This document shows positions 1-9,806 of a stretch of DNA of 64,000 nucleotides, piece after piece. The position numbers were made by a program, and so were the translations under genes. Numbering within the stretch: position 1 is the first letter of the stretch; each line of letters opens with the position of its first letter. The notes under the pieces are model-generated. The model did no database searches. It worked only from the letters and a program-made list of their open reading frames with translations, and had not been told where the DNA came from. This stretch comes from Chloroflexota bacterium (GTDB lineage: Bacteria; Chloroflexota; UBA11872; VXNJ01), in the NCBI GenBank assembly GCA_026707405.1, contig JAPOWW010000004.1, forward strand, positions 62,001 through 126,000, read 5' to 3'.

Positions 1-522
1 ATTGCACTGGGCATTGTGGCCGGCGGAATTGCGGCGGCGGTGACTTTCGCGATCAGCCAGGTACCCGCCGAGACGGCAGAAGTGGCGCAAACAGTATCGC
101 AAAGATATCCGGTCGAAGATGAAGGCCGGGACCAGGTCCCGGCGGGCACGCGCATCAGCTATAGACATACGCCGCCATCGTCCGGCCGCCATTACGTCGC
201 CCAAGCTCGATATGGCGTCTACTCGACCGAGGTCCCGGTTGGCGCGTGGGTGCACAATCTGGAGCACGGCGCCATCGTTCTGTTGTTCAAGTGTGATGAC
301 GACTGCGAGGCGAAAGCGGCGGAGATCGAACCAATTTACGAAAGCCTCCCAGTGGGCGCATTTGGCGAGGTCAAGCTGTTAGCGGCCCCGTATGAAGACG
401 CACCCACGAGTTACACACTGTTAGCTTGGGGCTGGCAGGAGGACCTGGACTCGCTTGATGCCGCCCGGGTTGAGCGGTTCTACCGGGACCTCGTTGACAA
501 GGGGCCGGAGAACGCGCCCTAG
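1..522 (+). CDS. DUF3105 family membrane-anchored protein, 5' end outside window
   Basis: The reading frame is open to the first base of the window, so the true start lies upstream. The first visible residues (IALGIVAGGIAAAVTFAI) look like a membrane anchor. The rest would be outside the cytoplasm. It matches DUF3105 by the segments TPPSSGRHY, YGVYS and WVHNLEHGAIVLLF; the histidines in HNLEHG and the PPSSG..Y pattern are the family signature. The family's function is unknown. In Actinobacteria and Chloroflexota it is usually a short membrane protein of about 200 residues, which fits. It converges on the citrate synthase gene with about 30 bases between them. Confidence 0.75.
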   Translation: MALGIVAGGIAAAVTFAISQVPAETAEVAQTVSQRYPVEDEGRDQVPAGTRISYRHTPPSSGRHYVAQARYGVYSTEVPVGAWVHNLEHGAIVLLFKCDDDCEAKAAEIEPIYESLPVGAFGEVKLLAAPYEDAPTSYTLLAWGWQEDLDSLDAARVERFYRDLVDKGPENAP

Positions 523-552
523 TCTCTAGCTCGGGTCCGGCTGTGCTTTGAT

Positions 553-1833
553 CTAGCGTTCCTCTATCGGCACAAACGACCGGTCGGTCGGACCGACATA
601 TATCTGCCGTGGACGGCCGATCTTGAAGTCCGCATCCTGGTGCATCTCTTTCCAGTGAGCGATCCAGCCCGGCAATCTGCCAATGGCGAAAATGACCGTG
701 AACATGTTCTCGGGTATCCCTATCGCGTTCATGATGACGCCTGAGTAAAAGTCCACGTTCGGGTATAGCCGCCGCGAAATGAAATATTCGTCGCTCAACG
801 CTATTTCTTCGAGGTCCATCGCTATGTCGAGAAGCCTGCTGGTGACTCCCAGCTCCGCTATCACTTCGTGGCAAGTGTTCTTGAGGATGCCGGCGCGGGG
901 GTCGTGGGACTTGTAAACGGCGTGTCCGAAGCCCATGAGCCGAGTCCCGGTAGATCGATCTTTGGCCCTATTGACGAAGTCTTGGGCGCTGCCCTCGCCA
1001 GCCTCGATGCTCTCGAGCATCTCGATAACCTTCTGGTTGGCGCCGCCGTGCAGCGGTCCCCATAGAGCGTTGATTCCGGCCGAGATAGATGCGAAGGCGT
1101 TAGCCAGCGAGCTGCCCACCAGGCGAACCGTCGAGGTGGAGCAGTTCTGCTCGTGGTCGGCGTGAAGTATGAAGATCAGATCGAGCGCCCGCGCCACCAC
1201 GTCGTTGACGACGTACTCCTCGGCGGGCGTGGCGAACATCATTCGCAGGAAGTTTGAAGCATAGTCCAGGCTGTTGTTCGGATAGATCGGGGGCTGACCT
1301 ATGGCGTGCTTGTAAGAAAGCGACGCGATCGTGGGCAGCTTGGCCAAAAGGCGAATTATCGCCGCGTCCACCTGGTTGGGAGTTCTGGGATCGAGAAATT
1401 CGGGATAGAACGCGGAGAGCGCGGAGACGACAGCCGAACAGACGGCCATTGGGTGAGCCTGCTGGGGAAATCCTTCGTAAAACCGATACAGTTGCTCGTG
1501 CAGCATCGTGTGGCGGGTGATCCTGCCGACGAAGCTGTCCAGCTCCGATTTGGTTGGCAAGTCTCCGTTGATGAGGAGGTAAGCGGTCTCCAGGAAACTG
1601 GACTGCTCTGCCAGCTCCTGGATGGGGATACCCCGGTGCTTGAGGATTCCCTGTTCGCCGTCGATGAACGTAATGGCGCTCCTGGCGGCCGCGGTGTTCG
1701 AGTAACCCGGGTCTATGGTTACGAAACCGGTTTGTGCCCGAAGCTTGGTTACATCGACCGCAAGCTCGCCTTCGCTCCCCTCTACGATGGCAAGGTCGAG
1801 ATCAGTGCCGTTCAGTGAAATTCGCGCGCTCAT
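553..1833 (-). CDS. gltA: Citrate synthase
   Basis: This enzyme condenses acetyl-CoA with oxaloacetate to citrate, the entry step of the TCA cycle. The 426-residue product has the usual length. The catalytic regions are all visible: HADHEQNCST, GPLHGGANQ, GFGHAVYKSHDPRA with its catalytic histidine, and the VDFYSG block. The ATG at 1833 is chosen because GGGAG lies six bases upstream; an in-frame GTG at 1845 would add four residues and has no better site. The N-terminal 40 residues are the short extra domain common in bacterial type enzymes. The gene stands alone; a hairpin lies in its leader. Confidence 0.95.
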   Translation of the reverse strand: MSARISLNGTDLDLAIVEGSEGELAVDVTKLRAQTGFVTIDPGYSNTAAARSAITFIDGEQGILKHRGIPIQELAEQSSFLETAYLLINGDLPTKSELDSFVGRITRHTMLHEQLYRFYEGFPQQAHPMAVCSAVVSALSAFYPEFLDPRTPNQVDAAIIRLLAKLPTIASLSYKHAIGQPPIYPNNSLDYASNFLRMMFATPAEEYVVNDVVARALDLIFILHADHEQNCSTSTVRLVGSSLANAFASISAGINALWGPLHGGANQKVIEMLESIEAGEGSAQDFVNRAKDRSTGTRLMGFGHAVYKSHDPRAGILKNTCHEVIAELGVTSRLLDIAMDLEEIALSDEYFISRRLYPNVDFYSGVIMNAIGIPENMFTVIFAIGRLPGWIAHWKEMHQDADFKIGRPRQIYVGPTDRSFVPIEER

Positions 1834-2328
1834 CGTCACTCCCACGGCTCTTCATAGAGCCCACTTTAGATCGCCAGTTTGCGCCCCATCGGGCTGGGCA
1901 ACTTGCCATTGACAAACTTGCACGGCGCAACTCGTTTCCGGACGTGCCGGCGCTCACGGCGCCTGATCGTCACAGCGACCACCCTCATTCTGGAATCAAG
2001 ATCATCCACAATCGCAGTCCGCACTTCAAGTCGCCCAGCGTACGCGCACCGTGCATATAAGTCTAACTGTCAGACGGGCTGCGGGTTGGCGGATTTCGAA
2101 CAAATCGTGCAGAAGAGTGCGCGAGGTTTGTACCGGTTTTGCCTTCTGCGAGTGGACGGCCTGTGCTTCGCCACGTCCCGACGACGGGAACCGCGGTCAT
2201 GTTTCGACATGGGAGTCTTGCACGCCTCGGGCCGAAGACCCACGGCGGGCGCGTAGTGGAGGAGTTGCGGTTACTATCTTTCTGGCTTCCACACAGTTCG
2301 GGCGGTCGAAAGGGAACGGCAATCGATC
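1834..2328. other. Intergenic region between divergent gltA and glycosyltransferase genes
   Basis: About 495 bases lie between two divergently read genes, so promoters for both should be here. I found no convincing -35/-10 pair, no tRNA and no coding frame with a recognisable product. The only clear structure is the hairpin at 1846-1861. Confidence 0.5.
1846..1861 (-). other. Perfect 6-bp hairpin in the citrate synthase leader
   Basis: GGCTCT and AGAGCC form a perfect six-pair stem around a four-base loop. On the minus strand it sits directly before the GGGAG ribosome-binding site of citrate synthase. It could affect mRNA stability or translation. There is no T-run, so it is not an intrinsic terminator for this strand. 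Confidence 0.35.
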
Positions 2329-3036
2329 TTGAATAGAGAGTCCAGCGCCAGGCTGTCGATTTCGATGTTCTTTCCGCTCTTCAACGAAGAGGCGAACGTT
2401 CGTTCCACGGCGACTCGGGCCATCGCAGCGCTTGAAAAGCTGGGGTGCGAATTCGAAGTGATTCTTGTCAACGATGGCAGCACCGACCGCACGCGGGAAA
2501 TCGCAGAGGAGATTGCGTCGAGCGATACTCGCGTTAGATGCGTTTCGCATCCGCAGAACCGCGGCTATGGAGCGGCGCTGCGGACCGGATTTAGCTCGGC
2601 GAAACTCGATCTTGTCGCGTTCGCGGACGGGGACGGGCAGTTCGATCCGGCCGAGATTTCGCTCCTGCTGAATGCCGTTGACGAGAATGACATGGTAGTT
2701 GGCTACCGCATCAGCCGCGCCGACGCCTGGCACCGGACGCTTAATGCGCGGGCGTGGTCGACATTGATGGGCGTTCTGTTCGGCGTTTGGCCGAAGGACC
2801 TCGACTGCGGGTTCAAATTGTTCAGAAGGGAAGTAGTCCAGAGCCTTGAGCTCGAGTCCAACGGAGCGTTCATCTCAACCGAGCTCCTGGCTAAGGCCAA
2901 GAAGGCCGGTTTCCGGATTGGGCAAATCGGGGTCAACCACTACCCTAGAGCGGTCGGAACATCTACCGGAGCCAACCTGCTGGTCATAGTCAAAGCGTTC
3001 TACGAGCTCCTGGTCTACTGGCGAAGGCTTCGGTAG
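2329..3036 (+). CDS. Family 2 glycosyltransferase, dolichyl-phosphate mannosyltransferase-like
   Basis: A GT-A fold transferase that probably moves a sugar from a nucleotide donor to a lipid carrier or glycan. Visible motifs are FPLFNEEANV near the N-terminus, EVILVNDGSTDRT (donor binding) and ADGDGQFDP, which holds the metal-binding D-x-D. At 235 residues it is a soluble single-domain member without C-terminal membrane helices. TTG at 2329 opens the frame; an internal ATG at 2368 lies too deep, because it would remove the first beta strand. Six bases separate it from a second glycosyltransferase, so the two are probably co-transcribed. Confidence 0.85.
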   Translation: MNRESSARLSISMFFPLFNEEANVRSTATRAIAALEKLGCEFEVILVNDGSTDRTREIAEEIASSDTRVRCVSHPQNRGYGAALRTGFSSAKLDLVAFADGDGQFDPAEISLLLNAVDENDMVVGYRISRADAWHRTLNARAWSTLMGVLFGVWPKDLDCGFKLFRREVVQSLELESNGAFISTELLAKAKKAGFRIGQIGVNHYPRAVGTSTGANLLVIVKAFYELLVYWRRLR

Positions 3037-3042
3037 TCCCTC

Positions 3043-3708
3043 GTGTCGAAAGTCTCGGTCTTGATACCGGTATTCAACGAACGCGACTCAGTCGGCGAAC
3101 TCCTCAATCGCGTCCGTGCGGTGCCGCTGGAGATGGAGGTGATCGTTGTTGACGATCACTCGACCGATGGAACCGCGGAAGTGCTGGCGGGACTCGATAT
3201 CGACGATGTTGTAGTAGTTACTCATCCTGAAAACCGCGGAAAAGGGGCGGCGGTCCGGACTGCTTTGGGGGTCGCGACGGGCGACGTGGTCGTGATTCAG
3301 GATGCCGATCTGGAATATTCACCGAGCGACTTGCCCGCCATGATCGAGCCGATTGAGCAAGGCAGGACGAAAGTCGTATACGGATTTCGAGATCTAAGCG
3401 ATCAGGAGTGGATACGCCGCCTAGGGAATCAGTTTCTCACATTCGCTACGAACTTCTTGTACGGTTCGCGCCTGAAAGACATGGAAACCTGCTACAAGAT
3501 GGTCGACCTTGAATTGATGCGATCCCTCGATTTGCAAGCCGACAGGTTCGATATCGAGGTCGAGATAACCGCCAAACTGCTCAAGTCCCAGCAAGAGATC
3601 GTGCAGGTTCCGGTTTCTTATTATCCGAGGCTGGAGCGGAAGCTCATACCCTGGATCGACGGTCCGCACAGCTTGTGGGGGCTTATCAAGTACAGGTTCT
3701 TGAGGTAA
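3043..3708 (+). CDS. Family 2 glycosyltransferase, DPM/DPG synthase-like
   Basis: A paralogue of the preceding gene, 221 residues. It shows VLIPVFNERDSV, VIVVDDHSTDGT, the ENRGKGAAVRT helix typical of dolichyl-phosphate sugar synthases, and QDADLEYSP with the D-x-D metal site. The later METCYKM and ADRFDIEVEIT blocks are also characteristic of this subgroup. It starts with GTG at 3043 just after the upstream stop. The likely job is transfer of a sugar to polyprenyl phosphate for envelope glycan synthesis; donor and acceptor cannot be read from sequence. It converges on mnmA with 24 bases between. Confidence 0.87.
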   Translation: MSKVSVLIPVFNERDSVGELLNRVRAVPLEMEVIVVDDHSTDGTAEVLAGLDIDDVVVVTHPENRGKGAAVRTALGVATGDVVVIQDADLEYSPSDLPAMIEPIEQGRTKVVYGFRDLSDQEWIRRLGNQFLTFATNFLYGSRLKDMETCYKMVDLELMRSLDLQADRFDIEVEITAKLLKSQQEIVQVPVSYYPRLERKLIPWIDGPHSLWGLIKYRFLR

Positions 3709-3732
3709 TTCCGCAACGAGAGTGACCGGCGG

Positions 3733-4875
3733 CTAAACGCCGGACGGGTGCGACCCAGTGAGAGCCGCCACCGGTTCTTCTAAGGGCCGGGCCGATCTGG
3801 AGACGCGGCCGCCGCCGAGTACTACATCGCCATCGTAAAAGACGGCCGCCTGACCGGGCGCAACCGCCCACGCCGGCTCGTCGGTGACCACGGTTAGTCC
3901 CGCGTCGCCGTTCGGGAAGAGCCGGGCCGGGAGTTCGGGCATTCGCGAGCGGACTTTCACGCCAGCCTTGGTACCGGTGGTCACCCTTTCAACCGACACC
4001 AGGTTCACGTCGTCGACCTGAAACTCGTTCCGCGAGAGTGCATCGCGCGGCCCGACCGTTATCGAGTTTTGTTCGACGTCGATGTGGGACACGTACGCCG
4101 GTTCGCCGATGGCAATGCCGAGTCCTCGCCGCTGTCCGACCGTGTAATTTTCGATTCCGGAATGCGTTCCAAGCAGATCGCCCGCAATGTCGTAAATCGG
4201 TCCTTTACGGCCCGTTCGACCTGCCCAGCTTCGGGCAAATGACCGGTAGTTTCCGGCGACAAAACAGATGTCCATGCTCTCCGGCTTGTCTGCTACCGGC
4301 AGCCCAAGCTCAGCCGCTTTGGTCCGCACTGCCTGCTTTGAAAGACCGCCCAGCGGGAACATCGCCTTATCGAGTTGGGCCTGAGTGAGGACGTAGAGGA
4401 CGTAAGACTGATCTTTGGTCTTATCGCGGCCGCGTAACAGTCTGCGGCGACCATCCGGTCCGTTCTCGTCGATCCGCGCGTAGTGCCCGGTGGCGACGGC
4501 TCCGGCGCCCGCCTCGCGGGCAATATCCTCCAGGGCGTCGAACTTGATGTAGCGGTTGCAGTCAATGCAAGGGTTCGGAGTGAGCCCCTCAAAGTAACTG
4601 CCGGCGAAGTTCTCTATCACCGAGCGGGCGAACAGATCCTTGAGATCGACTACCTCGTGCGGGATGCCCAAGATTTCGGCGACCTGCCGTGCGTCGTCTC
4701 GGGATTCGGGGGAGCAGCAATTCCTGCTGCCCGGTCCCTCGGACTGGTCGGGCCAGATGTCCAGAGTAATGCCGAAAACGTCGAATCCGCGTTCTACGAG
4801 CAAAGCCGCAGCAACGGAGCTGTCAACGCCTCCGCTCATCGCGACGGCGACTCTGCGCCCGGCGCCGGCGGACAT
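3733..4875 (-). CDS. mnmA: tRNA-specific 2-thiouridylase
   Basis: MnmA adenylates and thiolates U34 of tRNA-Lys, -Glu and -Gln. The 380-residue product begins with the PP-loop AMSGGVDSSVAA, followed by NPCIDCN with the first catalytic cysteine, GHYARI, KDQSYVLY, and DICFVAGNY with the second cysteine. The C-terminal beta-barrel ends after GGGRVSRS. The open frame runs about 860 bases further upstream, but family alignment puts the start at ATG 4875. A TTG at 4881, eight bases after GAAGGG, is an equally good alternative and would add two residues. Confidence 0.93.
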   Translation of the reverse strand: MSAGAGRRVAVAMSGGVDSSVAAALLVERGFDVFGITLDIWPDQSEGPGSRNCCSPESRDDARQVAEILGIPHEVVDLKDLFARSVIENFAGSYFEGLTPNPCIDCNRYIKFDALEDIAREAGAGAVATGHYARIDENGPDGRRRLLRGRDKTKDQSYVLYVLTQAQLDKAMFPLGGLSKQAVRTKAAELGLPVADKPESMDICFVAGNYRSFARSWAGRTGRKGPIYDIAGDLLGTHSGIENYTVGQRRGLGIAIGEPAYVSHIDVEQNSITVGPRDALSRNEFQVDDVNLVSVERVTTGTKAGVKVRSRMPELPARLFPNGDAGLTVVTDEPAWAVAPGQAAVFYDGDVVLGGGRVSRSARPLEEPVAALTGSHPSGV

Positions 4876-4881
4876 TTTCAA

Positions 4882-5191
4882 GGAGACATCCCTTCGATAA
4901 AAGCGTTTGGTTTCCGATGGACAGTAATCATCAAACTGTAAACCACATTCGAGCCTGAGGCATGTGCATTTTCGTTTGCCTGCCGGCAAAACGGCGCTTC
5001 CGGAGCGGAGCACATCTCGTCTTCGGTTGGACCACCAGGTGGACTGGGCAACGGCTGCGTCGGGGTCGCCTTCGAGAGTGCGCAGCGTCAACTTGACTTG
5101 GCGGACTACAAATTCCGTTGGTTGTTGGCGCGGCCTGTAGAATCTGTTCGGAGATGGGGGTGTTTTGTAGCAAAGTCTCGAACGGGTCGTC
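4882..5191. other. Divergent intergenic region mnmA / ftsB-like gene
   Basis: About 310 bases with an open minus-strand frame that I read as non-coding extension of mnmA: low complexity, arginine- and serine-rich, and not matching any family. A TAGAAT at about 5150 could be a -10 for the ftsB-like gene, but no good -35 accompanies it. Confidence 0.4.
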
Positions 5192-5599
5192 GTGACCCCC
5201 TTGGCGGTCGTAGCCGCCCGCTTCGCTGTCGTCCTGCTCTTCTGCGGGGTGATGTTCCTTGTGATTTCGCAGTCGGTGGCCTCACCTGCGCGATCCCGAG
5301 CGGAAGCACGGATCGCGTCGCTTGAAGCGCAGATCAAGGAGGCTCGGGGGCGAAACGCGGTGCTCGCAGAGCGGCTTGAATATCGCAGATCAAGTGGATT
5401 CGTGATGGCGACCGCCAAGCGAGAGTTGATGCTCGCCGAGCGTGGCGAGACCGGCCTTGAGATCGACGGCGTGCTTCCGATCGATCTACCCTCCGAAAGC
5501 TCGCCGATTCCGGTGTACATCGAACCGCCGGGGCCACCCGGATTGCTGGACTTCGGATACATGAGAGCGTGGAAGGACGCCCTCTTCAGCCCGCGATAG
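5192..5599 (+). CDS. FtsB/DivIC-like septum formation initiator
   Basis: A 135-residue bitopic protein: a short cytoplasmic N-terminus, a membrane helix at about residues 9-27, then a coiled coil rich in A, E, R and L (about 33-62), then AKRELMLAERGET. That last block corresponds to the conserved A..EL.L..PGE signature of the FtsB/DivIC family. These proteins link FtsL and FtsQ/DivIB in the divisome. The proline-rich tail after residue 95 is longer than usual. GTG at 5192 is the first start in frame. It is followed closely by dut, a compact order that suggests one transcript. Confidence 0.75.
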   Translation: MTPLAVVAARFAVVLLFCGVMFLVISQSVASPARSRAEARIASLEAQIKEARGRNAVLAERLEYRRSSGFVMATAKRELMLAERGETGLEIDGVLPIDLPSESSPIPVYIEPPGPPGLLDFGYMRAWKDALFSPR

Positions 5600-5628
5600 T
5601 CAGCCGCTGGGGCGTACGCAACTTTCCA

Positions 5629-6057
5629 TTGCAGGTCAAAATCAAGCAAATCGACCCTGAATTGCCGCTGCCCGGGCCCCAGACTGGCGGGGCGGCAGGA
5701 TTCGACTTGATTACCCGGGAAGATACGACGATTCATCCGGGAGAGTTCGGGTTAATCCCGGCAAACGTAATCGTCGAAGTGCCGGAAGGTTACGCATTGA
5801 TCGTAGCCGCCCGCAGCAGCACGCCCAGGCGCACGGGACTGGCGATTCCCCATGGAATTGGAATAATCGACTCCGATTACCGCGGCGACGGCGATGAGAT
5901 AAAAGTGCAGGTCTGGAATACGACGGCTGCGCCTGTGACGGTCGCTCGCGGGGAGCGAATAGCCCAAGGAATCCTCGTAAAAATAGAGTCTGTTTCGTGG
6001 CAACCGGACACAGCCGCGTTCGGAGATACCCGAGGAGGGTTCGGGAGCACCGGATAG
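5629..6057 (+). CDS. dut: dUTP diphosphatase (dUTPase)
   Basis: Hydrolyses dUTP to dUMP and pyrophosphate, which keeps uracil out of DNA and supplies dUMP for thymidylate. All five trimeric-dUTPase motifs are present: AGFDL, ARSSTPRR, GIIDSDYRGD, RIAQ and the C-terminal RGGFGSTG. The frame stays open to a GTG at 5569 inside the ftsB-like gene, but the family normally starts just before VKIKQIDPELPLP, so TTG at 5629 (142 residues) is preferred. No strong ribosome-binding site marks either start. It lies between the ftsB-like gene and tilS. Confidence 0.9.
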   Translation: MQVKIKQIDPELPLPGPQTGGAAGFDLITREDTTIHPGEFGLIPANVIVEVPEGYALIVAARSSTPRRTGLAIPHGIGIIDSDYRGDGDEIKVQVWNTTAAPVTVARGERIAQGILVKIESVSWQPDTAAFGDTRGGFGSTG

Positions 6058-6083
6058 AGTTTCCCATTTGACCGGTTGGTGTC

Positions 6084-7511
6084 TTGAAGGCTGATAGCGT
6101 CGAACGCGAAGTGCGTCGCTTTTACGTCGAAGATGCGGGCGTGAGAGCCGGCGACCGCATTATCGTGGCCGTTTCCGGGGGACCTGATTCATCGGCGCTT
6201 CTCCATCTCACGTACGATCTTCGTCATGAGCTGGCATTCGACGTGTGCGTTGCGCACTTCGACCACAGGCTGCGAGTGGGGAGCGCGGATGATGCTGATT
6301 TCGTCCGGGAAGCGGCCGTGGAGTTGGGTGTTCCGGTCGTGATCGAGGCCGCGGGTACCGACGAAATCGCCGGACGGCGCGGAAGAGGGATGGAGGACGC
6401 AGCTCGGCGGGCGCGATACGATTTTCTCGAACGGACGCGATTGCGTGTTGACGGCAGATTCGTCGCGGTCGCTCATAATCTTGAAGATCAGGCCGAGACG
6501 TTGCTGCTGCGGCTTTTTCGAGGAGCGGGCACTGCGGGCGCAGCCGCCATGCGATCGGTAAACGGCACTTTGGTCAGGCCAGTCCTGGGTGTATCGCGCG
6601 GAGCCATCCTCGAATACTGCCGCCGACGGGGGGTCTCCTATCGCACCGATCACACGAACGCGGAAGCTATCGTCGACAGAAACAGGCTGCGTCTCAACGT
6701 GATGCCGGAATTGCGCCGTGTATGGCCGGGAATTGATTCCGTGCTAGCCAGAAACGCCCAACTGTTTGCGGAGGATGCATCGGCCCTGGATTGGGCCGCC
6801 GACACCGCGCTCGAATCAGTCCGCGTAGCTTCGGGCGAGGGGCAGGTCGAAGTTTCCCGATCCGCCCTTCGCAACCTCCCACCCCATGTCGTCCGGCTCG
6901 TTCTGCGCAGGGCGGCCATGGAGTCCGGCAGAGCGCAACCGCCAGACAAGGCGCGTCTCCACGCGGTAATGGACTTTTGTCTCTCGCCCCGAGGCGGCGG
7001 CCGCATGGGCATAGGGGGTGGGATAGACGTGCTGCGGGGGTATGACACGGCTTTGTTCACGAGCGAGCTGCATGAGCCGCCGCGCGTTCTCGGCGATGTG
7101 CGGATAGACGCCCAGGGTGTGACTAGTATCCCTGGGTTAGATATGGCGGTGAAGTCGCGCATCATCCAAGACCGGCTCGAAGTCCAGTGGGTAAAGGAAT
7201 CACTCACCGTCAAGCCCCCAGACACGGCGTACTTGGATTTTGCAACAGTGGGAGAGCATCTATTAGTTCGCGGGCGGCGCCGCGGCGACCGGCTGCGCCC
7301 GCTCGGCAGAGGAGACGTCTCGCTAAGCAGGTTTCTAATACAGCGTCGTGTCCCCTTCTGGCGACGCGACGGGATACCCATCGTGGCAGGAACTAACGGG
7401 GTAATTTGGGTCGGCGGCCTGGAGATTGACAGCCGTTACAGAGTCACTGACAGGACGGATAACATCGTGGAACTGCGCCTCGTTAATACTTGTGGAGATG
7501 TCAAAAGCTGA
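6084..7511 (+). CDS. tilS: tRNA(Ile)-lysidine synthase
   Basis: Converts C34 of tRNA-Ile(CAU) to lysidine, which switches decoding from AUG to AUA; essential in most bacteria. The 475-residue product has the ATP PP-loop VAVSGGPDSSALLHL at about residue 28, then HFDHRLR, AHNLEDQAETLLLRLFRG and the RTDHTN / NRLRLNVMPEL blocks of the catalytic domain. A C-terminal TilS_C domain follows: RRGDRLRPLGRG and RVPFWRRDGIPI. The start is TTG at 6084, with no strong ribosome-binding site. The order tilS then ftsH is widely conserved in bacteria. Confidence 0.93.
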   Translation: MKADSVEREVRRFYVEDAGVRAGDRIIVAVSGGPDSSALLHLTYDLRHELAFDVCVAHFDHRLRVGSADDADFVREAAVELGVPVVIEAAGTDEIAGRRGRGMEDAARRARYDFLERTRLRVDGRFVAVAHNLEDQAETLLLRLFRGAGTAGAAAMRSVNGTLVRPVLGVSRGAILEYCRRRGVSYRTDHTNAEAIVDRNRLRLNVMPELRRVWPGIDSVLARNAQLFAEDASALDWAADTALESVRVASGEGQVEVSRSALRNLPPHVVRLVLRRAAMESGRAQPPDKARLHAVMDFCLSPRGGGRMGIGGGIDVLRGYDTALFTSELHEPPRVLGDVRIDAQGVTSIPGLDMAVKSRIIQDRLEVQWVKESLTVKPPDTAYLDFATVGEHLLVRGRRRGDRLRPLGRGDVSLSRFLIQRRVPFWRRDGIPIVAGTNGVIWVGGLEIDSRYRVTDRTDNIVELRLVNTCGDVKS

Positions 7512-7626
7512 CGTAGCGGCAATGGCGTCCGAGGTGGTTCAGAACGGCTTGCAAGTGGGGAGACTCCGACGTTTGGATCGCCGCTTAGGGCGGGATCGGT
7601 GATATCATCGACATAAGGCTAAAAAA

Positions 7627-7649
7627 GCTCAACGTCAATTTGACTGAGC
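7627..7649. other. Hairpin upstream of ftsH
   Basis: GCTCA and GTCA pair with TGAC and TGAGC, giving nine base pairs with a two-base bulge and a three-base loop. It is preceded by a run of six A. It could end the tilS transcript on the opposite reading or shape the ftsH leader. Read on the minus strand, the A-run becomes a U-run after the stem. Confidence 0.3.
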
Positions 7650-7706
7650 GTAAAGTCGAGCCTCGATTCGATGTGGAACCGGGGCTATCCAAGAGGGATT
7701 TTGAGA

Positions 7707-9656
7707 TTGAGTAACCGGTTTATGCGAAACGGGTTCGTCTACCTAGTTATTGGTGTGGCGGTCCTGGCCGTTATCTACATGATCTTCACGCAAGGGGCCG
7801 GCGAGCAGAAGATCAGCTACACGCAACTGTTGACCGCCGCCGTACAGGACGCGCGATCCGGAAGGACGCCTGAACTGGTTATCAGCGGCAACCGGGTAGT
7901 GCTGAAGTCGGGTAATACAGCCCGGTACGCGATCATGAACGACCGCACCGATATCAACTCCGATCTGAACGCGCGTGGCTTGAACGTCGGCGATCGCGAG
8001 GACGTGCGAGTGACTTTCGAGGAGTCGGGTCGTCTCGGGTTCCTGGTGCAATTCCTCACCTCGATGTTCCCGGTACTCCTGTTCATTGGAATACTGATCT
8101 TCATGATGCGTCAGGCCCAGGGGAGCAACAATCAGGCACTGTCGTTTGGGAAGAGCAAGGCGCGGATGATATCCGGCCACCGTCCCACCGTCACGTTCAA
8201 AGACGTGCAGGGAGTTGACGAGGCGAAGCAAGAGCTAGCCGAGGTCGTCGAGTTTCTGAAATATCCGGAGAAGTTCACCAAGATCGGCGCGCGCATTCCC
8301 AGCGGCGTGTTGCTGGTGGGGCCGCCGGGGACCGGCAAGACCTACCTCGCCAAGGCCGTGGCGGGCGAGGCCGGCGTGCCGTTCTTCAGTCTCAGCGGAT
8401 CGGAGTTCGTCGAGATGTTCGTCGGCGTTGGGGCGTCACGCGTGCGAGATCTCTTCGACAAGGCGCGAAATAACGCTCCCTGTCTGATCTTCGTGGATGA
8501 GATCGACGCAGTCGGACGTCAGCGCGGCGCAGGGCTGGGAGGAAGTCACGACGAACGCGAGCAAACGCTGAACCAGATATTGGTTGAGATGGACGGATTC
8601 GAAAGCGACACGAAGGTCATCGTGCTGGCTGCGACCAACCGCCCCGATATTCTCGATCCCGCGCTCTTGAGGCCCGGACGGTTTGACCGCCAGGTGATTC
8701 TAGATCGTCCCGACATTCGCGGACGGGAGGCGATTCTCAAGGTCCACTCTCGCAGCAAGCCGCTGGAAGCCGACGTCGACTTGCTGACGCTTGCGAAACA
8801 GACTTCGGGATTCACAGGTGCCGATCTGGAGAACCTGCTTAACGAGGGTTCGATACTGGCCGCCCGCGAGAACAAATCGAAGATCGCGATGGTCCATCTG
8901 GAAGAGTCAATCGACCGCGTGATGGCTGGTCCCGAACGCAAGAGCCGGGTAATCAGTGACAAGGAGAAACTCGTTACGGCGATACATGAAACGGGTCACG
9001 CGCTTGTTGGGCATTTGCTCGGCGAAATGGACCCCGTGCACAAGATTTCAATCATCGCTCGGGGGCGGATGGGTGGATATACGCGGTTCCTGCCCGTAGA
9101 GGACCGGTCGATGATGAGCCGGACACAGTACATGGACCAACTCGCCACCATGATGGGGGGACGGGCCGCGGAAATGCTGGTCTTTAACGAGATAACCACC
9201 GGTGCGGCCAACGATCTGAATCAAGCCACTACGCTCTCGCGTCAAATGGTCACTCAGTACGGCATGAGCGCCAAGCTCGGTCCGCGAACTTTCGGCAAGG
9301 TCAATGAACTGGTCTTCCTGGGGCGGGACATCGCGGAAACGCGGGACTACAGTGAGTCGGTTGCCGAGCAGATCGACGCGGAAGTGACCGGACTAGTGTC
9401 GGAGGCCCATCAGCGGGCTACCGACATCCTGCGGCAGAATGAGGAAGCGCTGCGGCGGGTCGCCGACAACCTGACTAGGTTGGAGACGATTGGCATCGAA
9501 GATTTCAAGGCGCTTTACGAGGGCAGAGAATTGCCCGTTCCCGTTAAGGCAGAGGAGCCGGCCAAGGCGGAACCTCAAGTAGAGCCTCCCGCTCCCGAGT
9601 CGCCCGCCGCTCCGCCAGCCGGACGTCTTGCCGAGGAGCCTGGTAGCGCGGCTTAG
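7707..9656 (+). CDS. ftsH: ATP-dependent zinc metalloprotease FtsH
   Basis: A membrane-bound AAA+ protease that degrades misfolded membrane proteins and some regulators. It shows an N-terminal membrane helix ([20 protein letters not shown]), a periplasmic segment and a second helix ([14 protein letters not shown]). Then come Walker A GPPGTGKT, Walker B LIFVDEID, the second region of homology [20 protein letters not shown], and the zinc site HETGH. TTG at 7707 is chosen because AGAGGGA lies eight bases upstream; ATG at 7671 would add 12 residues but lacks a site. The tail beyond residue 610 is rich in proline, alanine and glutamate. Confidence 0.96.
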   Translation: MSNRFMRNGFVYLVIGVAVLAVIYMIFTQGAGEQKISYTQLLTAAVQDARSGRTPELVISGNRVVLKSGNTARYAIMNDRTDINSDLNARGLNVGDREDVRVTFEESGRLGFLVQFLTSMFPVLLFIGILIFMMRQAQGSNNQALSFGKSKARMISGHRPTVTFKDVQGVDEAKQELAEVVEFLKYPEKFTKIGARIPSGVLLVGPPGTGKTYLAKAVAGEAGVPFFSLSGSEFVEMFVGVGASRVRDLFDKARNNAPCLIFVDEIDAVGRQRGAGLGGSHDEREQTLNQILVEMDGFESDTKVIVLAATNRPDILDPALLRPGRFDRQVILDRPDIRGREAILKVHSRSKPLEADVDLLTLAKQTSGFTGADLENLLNEGSILAARENKSKIAMVHLEESIDRVMAGPERKSRVISDKEKLVTAIHETGHALVGHLLGEMDPVHKISIIARGRMGGYTRFLPVEDRSMMSRTQYMDQLATMMGGRAAEMLVFNEITTGAANDLNQATTLSRQMVTQYGMSAKLGPRTFGKVNELVFLGRDIAETRDYSESVAEQIDAEVTGLVSEAHQRATDILRQNEEALRRVADNLTRLETIGIEDFKALYEGRELPVPVKAEEPAKAEPQVEPPAPESPAAPPAGRLAEEPGSAA

Positions 9657-9806
9657 GCGACGATGCCGCTGACCGGCACTCGGCCCTCATGAATGACGCC
9701 TCCTAGAGAGTCGCTTTCGTCTCTAATCCGGGGTTTCGAGTTGGCAGAGAGCGCGATTTCAGTATCGCCGGAACGATTGTGAGCCCATAGGCGTGCAGGG
9801 GTGGTT

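Noticed and set aside
4876-5736. Long upstream extension of the mnmA reading frame (total 667 codons)
   Set aside because: The added part overlaps the ftsB-like and dut genes on the other strand, matches no family and reads as low-complexity shadow sequence. MnmA begins at the PP-loop near ATG 4875.
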